NCBI GenBank assembly: GCA_905221605.1
Contig: CAJNDS010002734.1
Coordinates: 1,103,090-1,167,089, forward strand
Length of the DNA stretch: 64,000 nt
Direction: 5' to 3'
DNA from: Symbiodinium natans
Taxonomy: Eukaryota > Sar > Dinophyceae > Suessiales > Symbiodiniaceae
Position numbers and translations under genes: made by a program. This document shows, piece after piece, positions 20,449-31,391 of this stretch (position 1 is the stretch's first letter; each line of letters opens with the position of its first letter). The notes below the pieces were generated by a model, which made no database searches, was not told the origin of the DNA, and saw only the letters and a list, made by a program, of their open reading frames with translations.

Positions 20449-21549
20449 GAGTGCAGCAGGAGGTGCGCAAGTGCTGGGCCATCACACAGCTGGCAGCCCA
20501 ATGGATCCAACAGCAGCTGGGACTTTTGGCGGGGGTGGGGCGGGTGGGGCAGGGGGGTAAGGGTGTAGGGATTAATTAGGGTTTAGGGTTTGGGGTTTGG
20601 GGTTTGGGTTTAGGGTGAGTTGTGGGACATTGTGGAGCACGAACGCAGCAAGAATATAAGGAAATGGCACGAACATGGATAATATGGATAGCACTCAATC
20701 ATGGATGTCCCTAGGACTTGATCTTGGGCTCAGAATCAACAAGAGAGCTCATGGTTGATCATCGCCTTGCCGCTGTCATTGCGCAGGAGTCTGGTGGTTG
20801 CCTAAACCCTAAACCCTAAACCCTGAGGCTGGTGACCAGCCTGGAGGCGCTCCACGATCTCGACATTCCGCAACTGGGAATGACAGGGTTTCGGGTTTAG
20901 GGTTTAGGGTTTAGGGTTCGGGGTTCAGGGTTCAGGGTTCAGGGTTCAACCCTTACCTGTGGAAACCCTTGCTGTGCAGAGAGACAAACAGCATCCCTTC
21001 CCTTCCCTTCCTTTCCCCCCCCCCCCCCCCCCCCCTCCGCCCTAAACCCTAAACCCTAAACCCTAAACCCTAAACCCTAAACCCTAAACCCTAAACCGCC
21101 CCCGCATCAAGGCACGGCTGCATCGGCCCAAGTACGGTCCTTGTGGGCCCTGGGCGGAGTGACATGGGCGGGGTGGATGTCCGAGTGGGCGACTTCCTGG
21201 GAAAGGCCGGACCTTAGGGTTTAGGGTTTAGGGTTTAGGACATAAGTTTGCACCCGACTTTCTAGCCTTCTTATGGGCGGAGGTGACTCTTCTGCGCTAC
21301 GTGTTGCCGCTTGGACTGTCACGCCCTGAGAGGAGGAGCATTTCTTGGTGCTTTGGGGCCTCAACCCTAAACCCCAAACCCCCACTCCCTAAATCCTGAA
21401 CCCTAAACCCTAAACCCTAAACCCTAAACCCTATGCATCTTTTGCTGAGGAATGGCTGCAGCTCCATGGACGAGTGCTGGGCCATGTGGTACCCCGGCGA
21501 GGTCCACTCGCACATGTCGAGACTCGGCCATGAAGAAGATGGCAGTCTA
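20449..21549 (+). CDS. Multi-exon coding region, unknown, upstream of the kinase exons
   Basis: Exons: 20449-20535 (VQQEVRKCWAITQLAAQWIQ), 20711-20800 (ELMVDHRLAAVIAQESGG), 20828-20887 (RLVTSLEALHDLDIPQLGMT), 21112-about 21210 (CIGPSTVLVGPGRSDMGGVD), about 21433-21549 (NGCSSMDECWAMWYPGEVHS). The intron 20888-21111 starts GTTTCGGGTTTAGGG, ends with a CCCTAAA tract plus CATCAAG, and joins its exons in phase. All lie between CCCTAAA (left) and TTTAGGG (right) tracts. They may be the N-terminal part of the kinase gene that follows. Confidence 0.55.
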
Positions 21550-21984
21550 GGGTTTAGGGTTTAGGGTTTAGGGTTTAGGGTTTAGGGTTTAGGGTTTAGG
21601 GTTTAGGGTTTAGGGTTTAGGAGCCTTGTTACACAGCATCCTTTGGCATCCTCTTGCTTTGAGGAAGCCGCGCTCGAGCTCGCAGCATGATCCGGCCGCA
21701 GCCTTCAGAGTTTGTGCGACATAGGGTTTAGGGTTTAGGGTTCAGGATTTAGGGTTTAGGGTTTAGGGTTGATTCTTAGTGCTTAGTAGGGAATGAGGGA
21801 ATGAGGGCTAATCTATAATGCTTGAAAGGGTATATGTAGGGCCCTAATTCCCACATTCCCTACTATGAACCAGGGGGTTGTCGCTGTACTCTCGGATTCT
21901 ACTCTAAGTAGCCGACATGACATGCAAGCTATTTCCAGCAACACGGGAATAATTCTAAGCCCGGTCCATGATGACACCGTGGGT

Positions 21985-23614
21985 TGTTCTTCTTCATATT
22001 TTTTGAGGACCTCATGAAAGTCGACAGCTGGCAGCTGGGTGTGCTGATCTTCTTCATGCTGACCGGCACGCACCCGTTTGGAGACCCCCGCAACCCTACA
22101 CGTGCTCCTGGCCAGCACGTCCAGCGTCCAGATGTTGCAAGTTGGCATGAGGCTCAAAGGACATGCGAAGATGTCGGACGCCTTTGTGAAGTCTAAGGTT
22201 TGCGCCAACATCCGAGAAGGAAAAGCCGAGAACCGCCGCAAGCTTCGGCACAGCCTCCCTCTCTTCGTACCTTGGCCATTCTCCTACAAGTAAGAGGGCC
22301 GCATTCTTTCACAGGCGTGCATCTGCGACATTTGCCGTCACGAAAAGCGAGCTCCTGGACAGGGAGCCCTAGCGATCAATTGCAGCTTGCAGATCCTTGC
22401 AGCCTCACCGTCCAAACAGTCAATTAGGAATAGCTACGGTCGATCCCCCTCCCCTTATGCGGCTGCGCAGCGTGGGATTCTTAAACCCAAAACCCCAGAG
22501 GCCTCTCAATCCTACTACCACTTTACTAAGCCCTAGTGTTTAGGGTTTAGGGTTTAGGGTTTAGGGTTTAGGGTTTAGGGTTTAGGGTTAGGTGCTCGTA
22601 GGTCATGGAGCCAGTCCTCACTTCCCCAGGCGGAGCTGGTGGACCGCCTTATCGTCACTGACCCTTGCGGACGCCTCAAGGCCCAACCTTGCCGAAAGGT
22701 CTTCGTAGGAGGGTTTAGGGTTTAGGGTTTAGGGTTTAGGGTTTAGGGTTTAGGGTTTAGGGTTTAGGGTTTAGGGTGGGTTTAGGAGGCTTTTCATGGC
22801 CTCATCGTGGGAAAAAACTGCAAGACTAAATACCTACATCAGCATGGTCACGGGGACTTCCTGAGTCACGCAGGGCCCTGCATCACAATGATTGCTTCGT
22901 TTTTTTTTAACATTTTAATATCATTACATAGATAGGTTTTTATGTCGTTATAATTTTAAGTCAAGATTGCTTATCATTCTTACATTATCACATTGTATTA
23001 AGTTAGTACTAGATCATTACATTATTACATTACTATGATATTATACGTATCTTTTTCTTTGTGACGTTAGGACTCCGTTCATTCTCCATGCGCCTGGCCA
23101 GGTCACGGCTGTTTTGAGTCATCCGCTCTTCTGGAGCCTGCAGGAGGCTGGAGCATAAGCTAGGGCGTCAGAAAGCCCTAACCCTAAACCCTAAATCCTA
23201 AACCCTAAACCCTAAACCCTAAACCCCCATTCGTGGGGTCCCCAAAGCTATCCTCGAACTCTGAAGGGCCATCGTTGTATCCTGCAGGGCTTCGAGTTTG
23301 CCAAGCCCCTGATGAAAGACGAATGGCGCTCGCGCGATCAAGTTTCTTGGCTCCGACATCCTCGTGTTCAGAGAAGGTTAGTCACAAGAGGGGGCAGGGA
23401 TCAAGTGATTACCATCGTGAAGCAGGACCTGGAGGAGGAGCTTATACAGCTTCAGTTTTGCTTTGTGAGTTTTCCATCTTTCTCTGCAGAAGCTTGCAGA
23501 CGCAAGGAGTGGCTTTATCACTTGCCCTGCTTCTCGGTCTTTGCGCCGCCACGCATGCCGCAGCGTCTGCCTGACGCCTCACCCGAAGTGTGCCTGGGCC
23601 TCCTAAACTGGAGT
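21985..23614 (+). CDS. Protein kinase catalytic domain, IRE1-like
   Basis: Exon about 22018-22092: KVDSWQLGVLIFFMLTGTHP then FGD, the subdomain IX D-x-W-x-x-G-V block with the HPFGD typical of IRE1/RNase L kinases. About 22199-22293: CANIREGKAENRR. 22630-about 22700: AELVDRLIVTDPCGRLKAQ, subdomain XI with the conserved R. 23102-about 23143: TAVLSHPLFWSLQE, matching the HPFFWSL end of IRE1 kinases. 23288-23376: FEFAKPLMKDEWRSRDQVSW (donor GTTAGT). 23487-23614: RKEWLYHLPCFSVFAPPRM. IRE1 senses unfolded protein in the ER membrane and carries a KEN RNase domain. I cannot show a KEN active site here, and the N-lobe is not identified. Confidence 0.6.
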
Positions 23615-23674
23615 TTAGGGTTTAGGGTTTAGGGTTCCGCAAGAAAGTAGCCTCTGGGTTCTTGTGGTGTAGAG

Positions 23675-23726
23675 TCGAGAGTCCGGGCAAAGTCCGGAGC
23701 GTGCTCAACAAGCTGCCGTGCGCAGT
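23675..23726 (+). CDS. Short exon candidate
   Basis: GTCGAG acceptor-like site, then SPGKVRSVLNKLPCAV and TGA. Possibly a 3' exon of the kinase gene. The following 23730-24065 is AT-rich with a diverged MITE-C. Confidence 0.4.
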
Positions 23727-23788
23727 ATGATATGCGTAGGGTATTACGTTTATCTATGATTATGTCATTATGTCATTACCTAGATGAG

Positions 23789-23867
23789 CTATTGGGCCTT
23801 ATAATACCCATAACGAACCCCATAAAGGGCCGTTTAAGGGATTTTAGGGTATAATAGCCTCCTGGTA
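23789..23867. mobile_element. MITE-C, diverged
   Basis: Contains CCCATAACGAACCCCATAAA and GGGTATAATAGCC. Confidence 0.55.
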
Positions 23868-24091
23868 TATGAACTACTACAATAATGAATGAGTATGTTA
23901 TTGTGCGATAAACGTATACTTCTTATACGATTAAGTTATTCTATGTTATGAGCAGGCTCGTATACTATTAAACTTTTGTTGTTATATGATATTGTATGTT
24001 CCTTTATGTTTTTTCTGTTATTTTCTGTAATCATGTGATTTGCTCTTATCTGCTATTATAGGTCGTTTACTGATGACACTAAGGTTGTCAA

Positions 24092-24205
24092 AGCTCTGCC
24101 AGAAAGCCATCAACACCAGTGCCAGCGCTGGCAAGCGGCGTGGATCCCAGCGTCTGGGCCTCGACGCCCTTTGCAAGGAGCTGCTGGATGAGGCAGAGAT
24201 GCCAA
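24092..24205 (+). CDS. Exon, hypothetical protein
   Basis: KLCQKAINTSASAGKRRGSQ then RLGLDALCKELLDEAEM in one frame, followed by AT-rich intron-like DNA. Strongly coding in appearance. Function unknown. Confidence 0.55.
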
Positions 24206-24479
24206 CACATGCATAAATACAACGAGGTCATATATGTATATGGAAAAATAAATCTGAACAGCTTTATATATATATATTATATGTATATGTATATACATTA
24301 TATACATACTTACTTGTACATGGTACCCCCCCCCCCCCCCCCAAAGATTTCCAATATTTATCTGTCTTCTACAAGAAGCCCTTGAATTCAACAGTTCTGT
24401 ACTGTCCCAAGCCTTTTGGGGTCTGGAAGCAAAAAGATTGGGACGGTACGGCGCTTTTGCTGCCCTAACAGCCATACAC

Positions 24480-25510
24480 CAAGCTGTCCTCTCGTGGCTT
24501 TAAACTCATATTTCAGGCTAATCTCGAATTACGTAAGCAACCCTCACCCGAAAAAGCTCTTCCTCTGAGAAATCCTCTGGCCTCATGATTATTTAAGTTT
24601 AGTTGGACGTCTAAATTCAAAGGCCACACTGTCACAAGTCCTGTTCTGGTCCTCGTTCACCTTTAGCTTTGCCTAGATCTTCGCATGAAAATGCCACTCC
24701 TTATGAAGTCCCCTGCAGGGGCTTGCTCGTAACAAGATCTCATTTGATTTTATATTCAGAGGTACAGCCTAAGAAGCCCTCATCTAGGCTTGCGTCGCAA
24801 GGTATTGGGAATTTTGATTGGATACAAGAAGCCCACACGCTAAGAAGTTGTCCTTTGGGCTTCGTTCGTAAGTAAATCTTATAGACAGATTTTTTGAATT
24901 AAGAGGCCACACCAAAACATGTCATCTTCTTAGCCTGATTCCGAATTACATGTACTTAGAGGTTACATTCGAAGTGCACACCCTATGGAATCCTCTTCTG
25001 GGGGCCTCCTCATTCAATGCCAGCAGGGGCCACACCCTGAGAAATTCTCATCTGGGCTTCGTTCGGAATCAAACCCCTCTCCCTCCCATCCCTCCCCCCT
25101 ACCCCCTTCCCCCCTACCCGGTTGGAACAAGTACATTAACAGGCCACAACCCAGGACATCAAGCCTCATTCGTGATTACATCTCATCAAAATTTAGATGA
25201 AAGAACAGACAGTGTGAAATTTTCCTCGGGCCCCCATATTCGCAATGCCATTTCATTGGAATCTAAAGCTGCACCCTAAAAAAATCCTCACTGGGCTTCG
25301 TTTGTAATTGCATTTGAGAAAACGTTAGCTTCAGAGGACACACCTGGAAGAGACCCCCTCTAATCCTCATTCTGAATTGCATTTAATTCTCTAAGTAGAT
25401 CCCGAAGCCCTAAACCTTAAACCTTAAAGCCTAAACCCTAAACCCTAAGAAACACACCCTTAAGATTTCCTCCTCTGGGCCTCGCTCGTGGTTAGACTTT
25501 TAAGCAAGGA
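24480..25510. repeat. Degenerate tandem repeat, roughly 60-120 bp spacing
   Basis: Successive units contain variants of GGCCACACCC, AGAAATCCTC and TCTGGGCTTCGTTCG followed by AATTACATTT-like sequence, for example near 24600, 24700, 24780, 24840, 24910, 24990, 25040, 25150, 25270, 25340 and 25450. The units have drifted, so the exact period is unclear. ORFs across it are low-complexity shadows. Nothing else of note lies in this kilobase. Confidence 0.7.
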
Positions 25511-25903
25511 AGGGGTGCGTGTGAGCTGGCTTCCCTCTGGAAGCATGCAAGGGGCGTTTAAGGTTTAGAGTTTAGAGTTTAGGGTTTAGAGTTTAGGGTT
25601 TAGGGTTTATAGGGTTTAGGGTTTAGGGTTTAGGGTTTTACATGCCGATTAGCACATGCCTTCAACATCCCTTCCATTCTGCGCGCCAGCAGTCGCAACG
25701 GACGCGACAGCACTCCAAAAATATAAGTCTTTGTGTTAGGGGGGGCGGGGGGTAGCATATATATATATATATATGTATACATATATATATATATACACCT
25801 GTGTATAGAAATATTTATACATGTATACATTATGTATACATTATTCGCATATACCTATGCACCGCAAACAAGAGCTCATGTCCCTTACCCTATGAGATTG
25901 ACA

Positions 25904-26006
25904 GGGCTGGGTGGGGCCTCGCTGGCCGGAGCCGGAGCCACAGCAGCCACCGCCGAGCTGCCCGCCACCCGTGACGCCGGCGGACGAAGCGATGTGCTCC
26001 CGAAAG
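25904..26006 (+). CDS. Proline-rich exon
   Basis: Frame GPRWPEPEPQQPPPSCPPPV then TPADEAMCSRK, ending at a G|GGTTTAGGG-type donor. An alternative frame is alanine/glycine-rich. CCCTAAA is absent on the left (TA microsatellite instead). Confidence 0.4.
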
Positions 26007-26089
26007 GGTTTAGGGTTTAGGGTTTCGGGTTTAGTGTTTAGGGTTTAGGGTCTTGGGCTGGTTCTTGCCTGGTTTATAGGGTTTAGGTT

Positions 26090-26190
26090 TGGGATGTTCT
26101 CCCCTTGTACTAACAGCTTCTGAATAGAGATTATAGTACCCCCTATGATAATCCCTATTTAAGGACTGTTAGTATAAAAGGGGTCTGACA
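26090..26190. mobile_element. MITE-B
   Basis: TTGGGATGTTCTCCCCTTGT left arm; right arm AAGGACTGTTAGTATAAAAG, end eroded. Confidence 0.65.
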
Positions 26191-26222
26191 GTTTCTGACG
26201 AACATCTTCCAGCGCTAACACT

Positions 26223-26400
26223 ATGAGGTGCTTCCAAGCAGGCATTCGCCAGGGCGCGCAGCTGATGGCGGACTTCGCACAGCGGGCGATCTTTGCGGAT
26301 CTCATGGCAGTACCTCCTCCGCCAGGGCTTGGCCGGGGGCCCCAGGAGGATTCAGCGAATGCAGGAGACCTAGAAGTGTGCAAGAATCGCGCTTCGTCGG
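26223..26400 (+). CDS. 5' exon candidate, hypothetical protein
   Basis: ATG 9 nt after a CTTCCAG site that could accept a trans-spliced leader, then RCFQAGIRQGAQLMADFAQR and AIFADLMAVPPPPGLGRGP, donor GTACGTAAGG at about 26401. MITE-B lies just upstream. Good coding signal; family unknown. Confidence 0.55.
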
Positions 26401-26980
26401 TACGTAAGGTCAAAGCCTGACGGAGAATTTCCTCCTGCAGAGGCACAGAGTTCGGGAAGCTGCCCTATGATTGTAACAATATCAATATATAAGTGTATTT
26501 GTACTTACTAAAGATGGAAACAATTCAGTGCTACTCATTACGAGTAATAGTAGTCTGCAGTCGCACCAGGGCTGTCTGTGTCTTTGTAACCGGTAAACGG
26601 CCTGAAGTGAATACGGGGGGGGGGGTCCAGGAAACCCCTTTTGGGGTTCCCATATAGTGAGTTGTTCTATTTGGGTGTATATTAGGGCAGTGCTGATCGG
26701 CTGTTAGCTAGAAGTTGCTTTGCGCAGAGCCGGTCTTTACCCAATGAGTCTTGTCAGAGATAGAGATGTAGGGTCTAGTGTTTAGGATGGGGTTTAGGGT
26801 TTAGGGTTTAGGGTTTAGGGATTAGGGATTAGGGATCAGAGGTGCAGCCAGACAGCCGCTGCGCTTGTCTTCCAACATTGCAGAGGAGGATCGGTCCGAA
26901 CGGCGTGCAGTCTAGACCCCTTGGGAGGGTTTAGGGATGTTTAGGGCTTAGGGCTTCGGGCTTAGGGTTTAGGGGTTAGG

Positions 26981-27056
26981 GGATCCAAGAAGTAGGACCC
27001 CAAATAGTACCCTATGCTACTATTGGGGCACTTTTGGGCACCTACTTTTTGGATCC
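26981..27056. mobile_element. MITE-M, GGATCCAAGAAGTAGG palindrome
   Basis: Right end CCTACTTTTTGGATCC; about 76 bp. Confidence 0.65.
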
Positions 27057-27141
27057 TGCCGGGGGTCTGGGTTTGTGGCTTTGGAACATGGTTTGTGTGT
27101 TAGTGTCATATCAGAGTGTGGCGACCCGCGCTGTAGGACTA

Positions 27142-27225
27142 CTCCGCCAGATGGAGTATGCTGCGCAGGACTGCAGTACACAATGGCCTCATCCAGCGCA
27201 ATATGGCCCGATCAGATTGATTTAT
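27142..27225 (+). CDS. Exon candidate
   Basis: After CTGTAG the frame reads DYSARWSMLRRTAVHNGLIQ to a TGA. An overlapping 67-codon ORF in another frame exists. Moderate support. Confidence 0.35.
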
Positions 27226-27269
27226 TTCTCTGGTTAGAAGGTGCCGCTTGTGTCTTGTCTAGGTACTAG

Positions 27270-27473
27270 CACGTACTAGCAGATGGCCCATCACATCAGA
27301 AGGACGGCTGCTACGGGCAATTTCCCCGAGATCCCTCGCTCCATCATCAGCCAGACCCGTTTGGCCATTGGATGCTCACGAACGAGTACGACAACTATGC
27401 CTGGCATCTTGGCTGCACTTCAGACAGTCAGAGCATCGTTTGCTGTAGCATGACGTGCTCAGTGGGATACTGA
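27270..27473 (+). CDS. 3'-terminal exon, Cys-containing
   Basis: Frame DGCYGQFPRDPSLHHQPDPF then GHWMLTNEYDNYAWHLGCTS and CCSMTCSVGY, TGA at 27471-27473. Aromatic- and cysteine-rich, secreted-protein-like. A second + frame (RRTAATGNFPEIPRSIISQT) is also open over the same bases, so the frame is not certain. Confidence 0.5.
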   Translation, partial: HVLADGPSHQKDGCYGQFPRDPSLHHQPDPFGHWMLTNEYDNYAWHLGCTSDSQSIVCCSMTCSVGY

Positions 27474-27635
27474 GAGGGCTCGTTTAGCTCGCTGGGCGCA
27501 GGGGGGACCACCGCGATCCGCCACAACTCTTCAAACGTCCCAACAAACGGCTCCTGAGGCATCCGAATCCTTATCAACACCCATGCGTTGCCAACTCCAT
27601 GATGCACCAGAGGCAGGCTGCTGCAGCATCTGCCT
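27428..27635 (-). CDS. Minus-strand 3' exon, hypothetical protein
   Basis: Reading leftward: SLPLVHHGVGNAWVLIRIRM, then PQEPFVGTFEELWRIAVVPP and ending near TGA at 27430-27428. About 65 open codons. Its 3' end overlaps the + exon ending at 27473. Confidence 0.45.
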
Positions 27636-28004
27636 TGGGAGTGTCAACCACTTAATCCTAAACCCTACAGTAAACCCAAACCCTTACTTGCTTGGTCATG
27701 TGTATATACACAGTAATACCCCGGCGTGCTTGCTCCATGACCCGACCTCACTGCAGAATATGGAGGCCTTCCCCAGCAAAAAAGGGAAACCCCCTCAGAC
27801 CCCAAAATATACTCGAATCCAGAGTCCCTAAACCCAAGACCTAAGCCCGAAGCCCTAAGCCTTAAGCCCCAAGCCCTAAGCCCTAAAAAATCCTAAACAT
27901 CCTGGACCTACATCCTGAACCCTACTAAACCCTAAACCATAAACCCTATACCCTAAACCCTAAGCCCTAAACCCCAAACCCCAATCCCTACCCTAAACGC
28001 AGGA

Positions 28005-28061
28005 GCATCCCGGGCTCCCCGAGCCGAGGTGGGGCCTGGAGTTCGGATTTTCAACTCTTCC
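28005..28061 (+). CDS. Short exon, hypothetical
   Basis: AACGCAG acceptor after a CCCTAAA tract, EHPGLPEPRWGLEFGFSTLP, then G|GGTTTAGGG donor. Clean example of an exon bracketed by telomeric tracts. Confidence 0.5.
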
Positions 28062-28375
28062 GGGTTTAGGGTTTAGGGTTTAGGGTTTAGGGTTTAGGGT
28101 TTAGAAGCTTCTTATTGGGTTTAAGAAGATCATCTTCAGGAATCTTTCTCAGAGAGCTTTCAGGGGACGAACCAGCACTCTCAAGGAGAGTGGCGAGATG
28201 ATAGTCGTTAACGTAAGGAGAGTGACTTAGTAGGAAGAAGCATGCTGAGAATGCTCTACCGTCATTTTGGTTCAGCAACTGAGCCTATATACTTAGAGCG
28301 TACATTGATCACCCCCTGGTCTTCACTGATCAGCTGCCTCGGGGAGCGATGCAATTAGGCCTCTCAGGTTAATCA

Positions 28376-28516
28376 CATGTTGCTGAAGAGGTGCACGCTG
28401 TCCCGCAAGTACGGCATTCCTGACAATCCCAACTGCAGCACAGGTTTTTTTGAGACGCCAGAGGCACCACGGACACCTGAAGCAGTCCGTGCAAGCAGGC
28501 CGGGGATTCGTCTGTC
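28376..28516 (+). CDS. Two short exons, hypothetical
   Basis: 28376-28442 reads MLLKRCTLSRKYGIPDNPN with a GTTTTTTTGAG donor; the 11-nt gap ends in TTTGAG and 28454-28516 reads TPEAPRTPEAVRASRPGIRL. The gap is very short for an intron and may instead be in-frame or spliced differently. A CCCTAAA block of about 210 bp follows (28518-28730). Confidence 0.4.
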
Positions 28517-28752
28517 CCTAAACTCTCAGCCCTAAGCCCTAAACCCTCAACCCTCAGCCCTCAACCCTCAAGCCTAAACCCTAACCCTAAACCCTCAACC
28601 CTAAACCCTCAACCCTCAACCCTAAATCCTAAACCCTAAACCCCAAACCCCAAACCCTAAACCCTAAACTCTAAACCCTAAACCCTAAACCCTAAACCCT
28701 AAACCCTAAACCCTAAACCCCAACCCACCCCTTCTAAGAGCCCCTAAAGGAG

Positions 28753-28852
28753 TCATGAGAACCGCCTGAGCCCTCACAGTCGCGCCGAGCCGGACTCCAG
28801 CCAGAAGCTGCCTCGACCGAGTGCAAGGGAGGCGCTCTCAAACATCAAAGGG
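28753..28852 (+). CDS. Exon, hypothetical protein
   Basis: Frame NRLSPHSRAEPDSSQKLPRP then SAREALSNIKG between CCCTAAA and TTTAGGG tracts. Low-complexity linker-like protein. Confidence 0.5.
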
Positions 28853-29267
28853 GGGTTTAGGGTTTTGGGTTTAGGGTTTAGGGTTTAGGGCTTTAGGATT
28901 TAGAGTTTAGGGTTTAGGGTTTAGCGTTTTAGGGTTTTAGGGTTCAGGGTTTAGGGTTTAGCGAAAAGAGGGATACCCTTTGTGGGGAGGGGGTTCCTAG
29001 ATGAGAGAAGTTATGGTTCGTTGAGGTACATTAAGGGGTACCCCTATTTTGAGAAATGTTGACAAGTAGAAAAGGTTGGACTTGGGATCTTTGACATGGG
29101 CTTCTTGTTTGAGAGTATGTTCAGAGGGTGTCAACGGCCAGCCTCGAAAATCACACCTGCCCTCTTCTAGTGAACCCCCCAAAATTGTCACGATTCGTTA
29201 TAGATAGATGATGGATGGAGTTAGAGCGGCAAGTCCAGACATGCTACGCTCCCCAGCATGTCTCGGA

Positions 29268-29400
29268 TCATGATCCCTGGGCGGCAAAATCCAGCAGTTG
29301 GCAGGCGCAATCCATGCACATGACGCAAGGCTTCATGTGCAAGGCGTGCTTGGCAAGAATGATCTGACGAGATCTATAGACCTTGCAGTCAGATTCTCCA
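29268..29400 (-). CDS. Possible minus-strand 3' exon
   Basis: Minus frame KVYRSRQIILAKHALHMKPC then VMCMDCACQLLDFAAQGS and TGA at 29268. Three CxxC-like cysteines suggest metal binding. It is the end of a 157-codon minus ORF whose upstream part runs through MITE-E-like sequence and the better-supported + exon 29617-29718. Confidence 0.35.
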
Positions 29401-29616
29401 AGGGTCCTGCAGCAGGGGCTGGGAACGATTAGGTTAGGTTTTTTGTGCTGAGAGGGAGGGATCATCTGCTCTTTCACAGAGATGGGGCATTTACCAAATT
29501 GGGGACCCCTCCCCGCGGTATAATGAACTTTGCAGACCCTCAGATATCCTAGGAGCCTCCCCCAAAAACACAGGCACCACTCTCTCTTGGGCAAACTTTC
29601 AGATCTCTTCTGAAAG

Positions 29617-29718
29617 GTGGATGTGGATGCAGACCTGATGAAGATCACCGCACTATGGAGTCCCGCCACCCCTGCGCCAACGGCCTGCATGCTAGCCGAG
29701 GACTGCAGGGACGAACTC
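29617..29718 (+). CDS. Internal exon with canonical sites
   Basis: CTGAAAG acceptor, 34 codons VDVDADLMKITALWSPATPA ... CMLAEDCRDEL, canonical donor GTGAGT at 29719. A 157-codon minus-strand ORF overlaps but has weaker splice support. Confidence 0.6.
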
Positions 29719-29806
29719 GTGAGTAGGGGGTCTTTTGGCATTTGGGAAAATTAAGGCACACTATCTACTCCCCTCTTGAAGGGTGACTGATCTTTACATG
29801 CATACG

Positions 29807-29840
<34 letters not shown>

Positions 29841-29915
29841 GTATTGGTAGCGGAGATGTAGGGGGAAGTAGGGTACGTCGCTTCAGGACTTGCGCATGTG
29901 GCAAATCGCCGCAGC

Positions 29916-29942
29916 CACCCCCCCCCCCCCCCCCCCCCCCCG
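29916..29942. repeat. Poly-C homopolymer
   Basis: About 26 C in a row. Other C runs: 10437-10453, 12122-12136, 15741-15758, 21016-21036, 24327-24343. Several are followed by A runs. Confidence 0.95.
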
Positions 29943-30449
29943 GCGCCCATGAGGATCACCTGCTGCCTTCGGCACCTTAGCCAGACTTCAGTGCCAGGGT
30001 TTGGGGTTTGGGGTTTAGGGGTCCCTAATTTGCATCATTCAGAGGGGGCACCTGAAGTTGCACAAAACCCATTGGCATGCCGTGCTTTATTGTTTTTTTA
30101 TTTGTTTATCTTGTGTATGTTTTGTTTTTTTTTGGGGGGGGGTCCTGCAATAAGGATGATACAATTGCAATATCAGATTTTGGGGTACGGTTCATCTGAT
30201 AAGGATTCTTATCTTTCTTGGTTGTTGGCTGGGGGAGGGATGGGGTCCCATTGCAAAGATTTTCATTCATCTGTTCAGATACACCCTGAACCCTGAAGCC
30301 TGAACCTTTGACCCTTCGCCCTACATATTAGTTCATCTGTCATCGTATACCCTGAACTGCAGACCCCAAACCCCAAACCCCAAACCCGAAACCCGAAACC
30401 CGAAACCCAAAGCCCTCAACCCTCAACCCCGAACGCCGATTAGAAAGCC

Positions 30450-30518
30450 CGCAGGGCCTGGTCCGAGACCTGTGCGCCCCCTCCCAAGAGCCAGGCCGTG
30501 GATGTGGAGTTCTCTACC
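30450..30518 (+). CDS. Short exon, hypothetical
   Basis: CCCGCAG acceptor, AWSETCAPPPKSQAVDVEFS, between CCCTAAA-like and TTTAGGG tracts. Confidence 0.5.
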
Positions 30519-30627
30519 AACCCTAAACTCTTGGGGTGTGGGGTTTACGGTTTAGGGTTTAGGTTTTGGGGTTTAGGGTTTAGGGTTTAGAATTGAGGGT
30601 TTAGGGTGTAGGGTCTAGGGTTGTGGC

Positions 30628-30989
30628 CTGTCTTGTTTTTCTCCGAACATTCCTGGAGCTGTGATGCACTTGTCGAACGGAGTGTACTGTGCCCTCCAAA
30701 ATGTCCAACATTTTCTGAAAATCTGATTTTCCAAGCTTCTCAATTCCATCGATCCTGTTGACAAGAGCAAGCCCCTGTTGTTCTCACGTTGTTCTCCCGT
30801 CTCCCGCCTGCTCCAATCTTTGCCGCCTATGGGCTTGTCACGGCCACGAAAACTTTTGGACAGGTGCAGCAACGTCTGGTACTTGAAAGCATGGACATTT
30901 GCCAAGAAAGGCTCTGAAGGCTTGGCAGGTCCACCAGGGCCACGAAGATGCATTCGCTTTGCTTCTTCATTAGAAGCTGCAGCGGGCAA
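30628..30989 (-). CDS. Minus-strand gene fragment, two exons
   Basis: 5' part from ATG at 30989 (EAKRMHLRGPGGPAKPSEPF, then LANVHAFKYQTLLHLSKSF). After an AACAACAG acceptor at about 30780, ALVNRIDGIEKLGKSDFQKM and LDILEGTVHSVRQVHHSSRN run to about 30628. Helical and basic. Function unknown. Confidence 0.5.
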
Positions 30990-31087
30990 GATACTTCAGC
31001 TCAGATGAGCGCATCAGTGCTGTACTCATTCGGTGCATTTCTAAATATAATGGCCCTAAACCCTAAACCCTTCTCCAAGCTTCCCAG

Positions 31088-31285
31088 AACCTCAAGCAGC
31101 TGATGATGCAGACATGTCCGCAGGTGCTTCAAGCACGGCAATTTACCAAATCTGAATCGGCTTGGCTGCGTCTTCCTGCACTTTCCCGCTCGTTTGGCAT
31201 CCTTGAGACTGCAACCGGCCCCCTTCCTCCTCTTTGTAGAATGAATGTTCTCCTCCGCTCCCCATGTCATCCGTACCTGCACTGA
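31088..31285 (+). CDS. 3'-terminal exon, hypothetical
   Basis: TTCCCAG acceptor after a CCCTAAA tract, NLKQLMMQTCPQVLQARQFT ... LLRSPCHPYLH, TGA at 31283-31285. 65 codons open; may hide an intron. Confidence 0.5.
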   Translation, partial: NLKQLMMQTCPQVLQARQFTKSESAWLRLPALSRSFGILETATGPLPPLCRMNVLLRSPCHPYLH

Positions 31286-31391
31286 ACTGAAAAAGAAAAC
31301 AGAAGGCCCTCCTTCCATTCCCTCCCCCCCAAACCCCCCCCCCCACCTCGCTGTTAGCCCCCCCTAAGAGCGGGTGGGGCTCCGGTCTAAG

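Noticed and set aside
29401-29741. Upstream part of the 157-codon minus ORF
   Set aside because: It runs through MITE-E-like sequence and over a + exon with an acceptor and a canonical GTGAGT donor.
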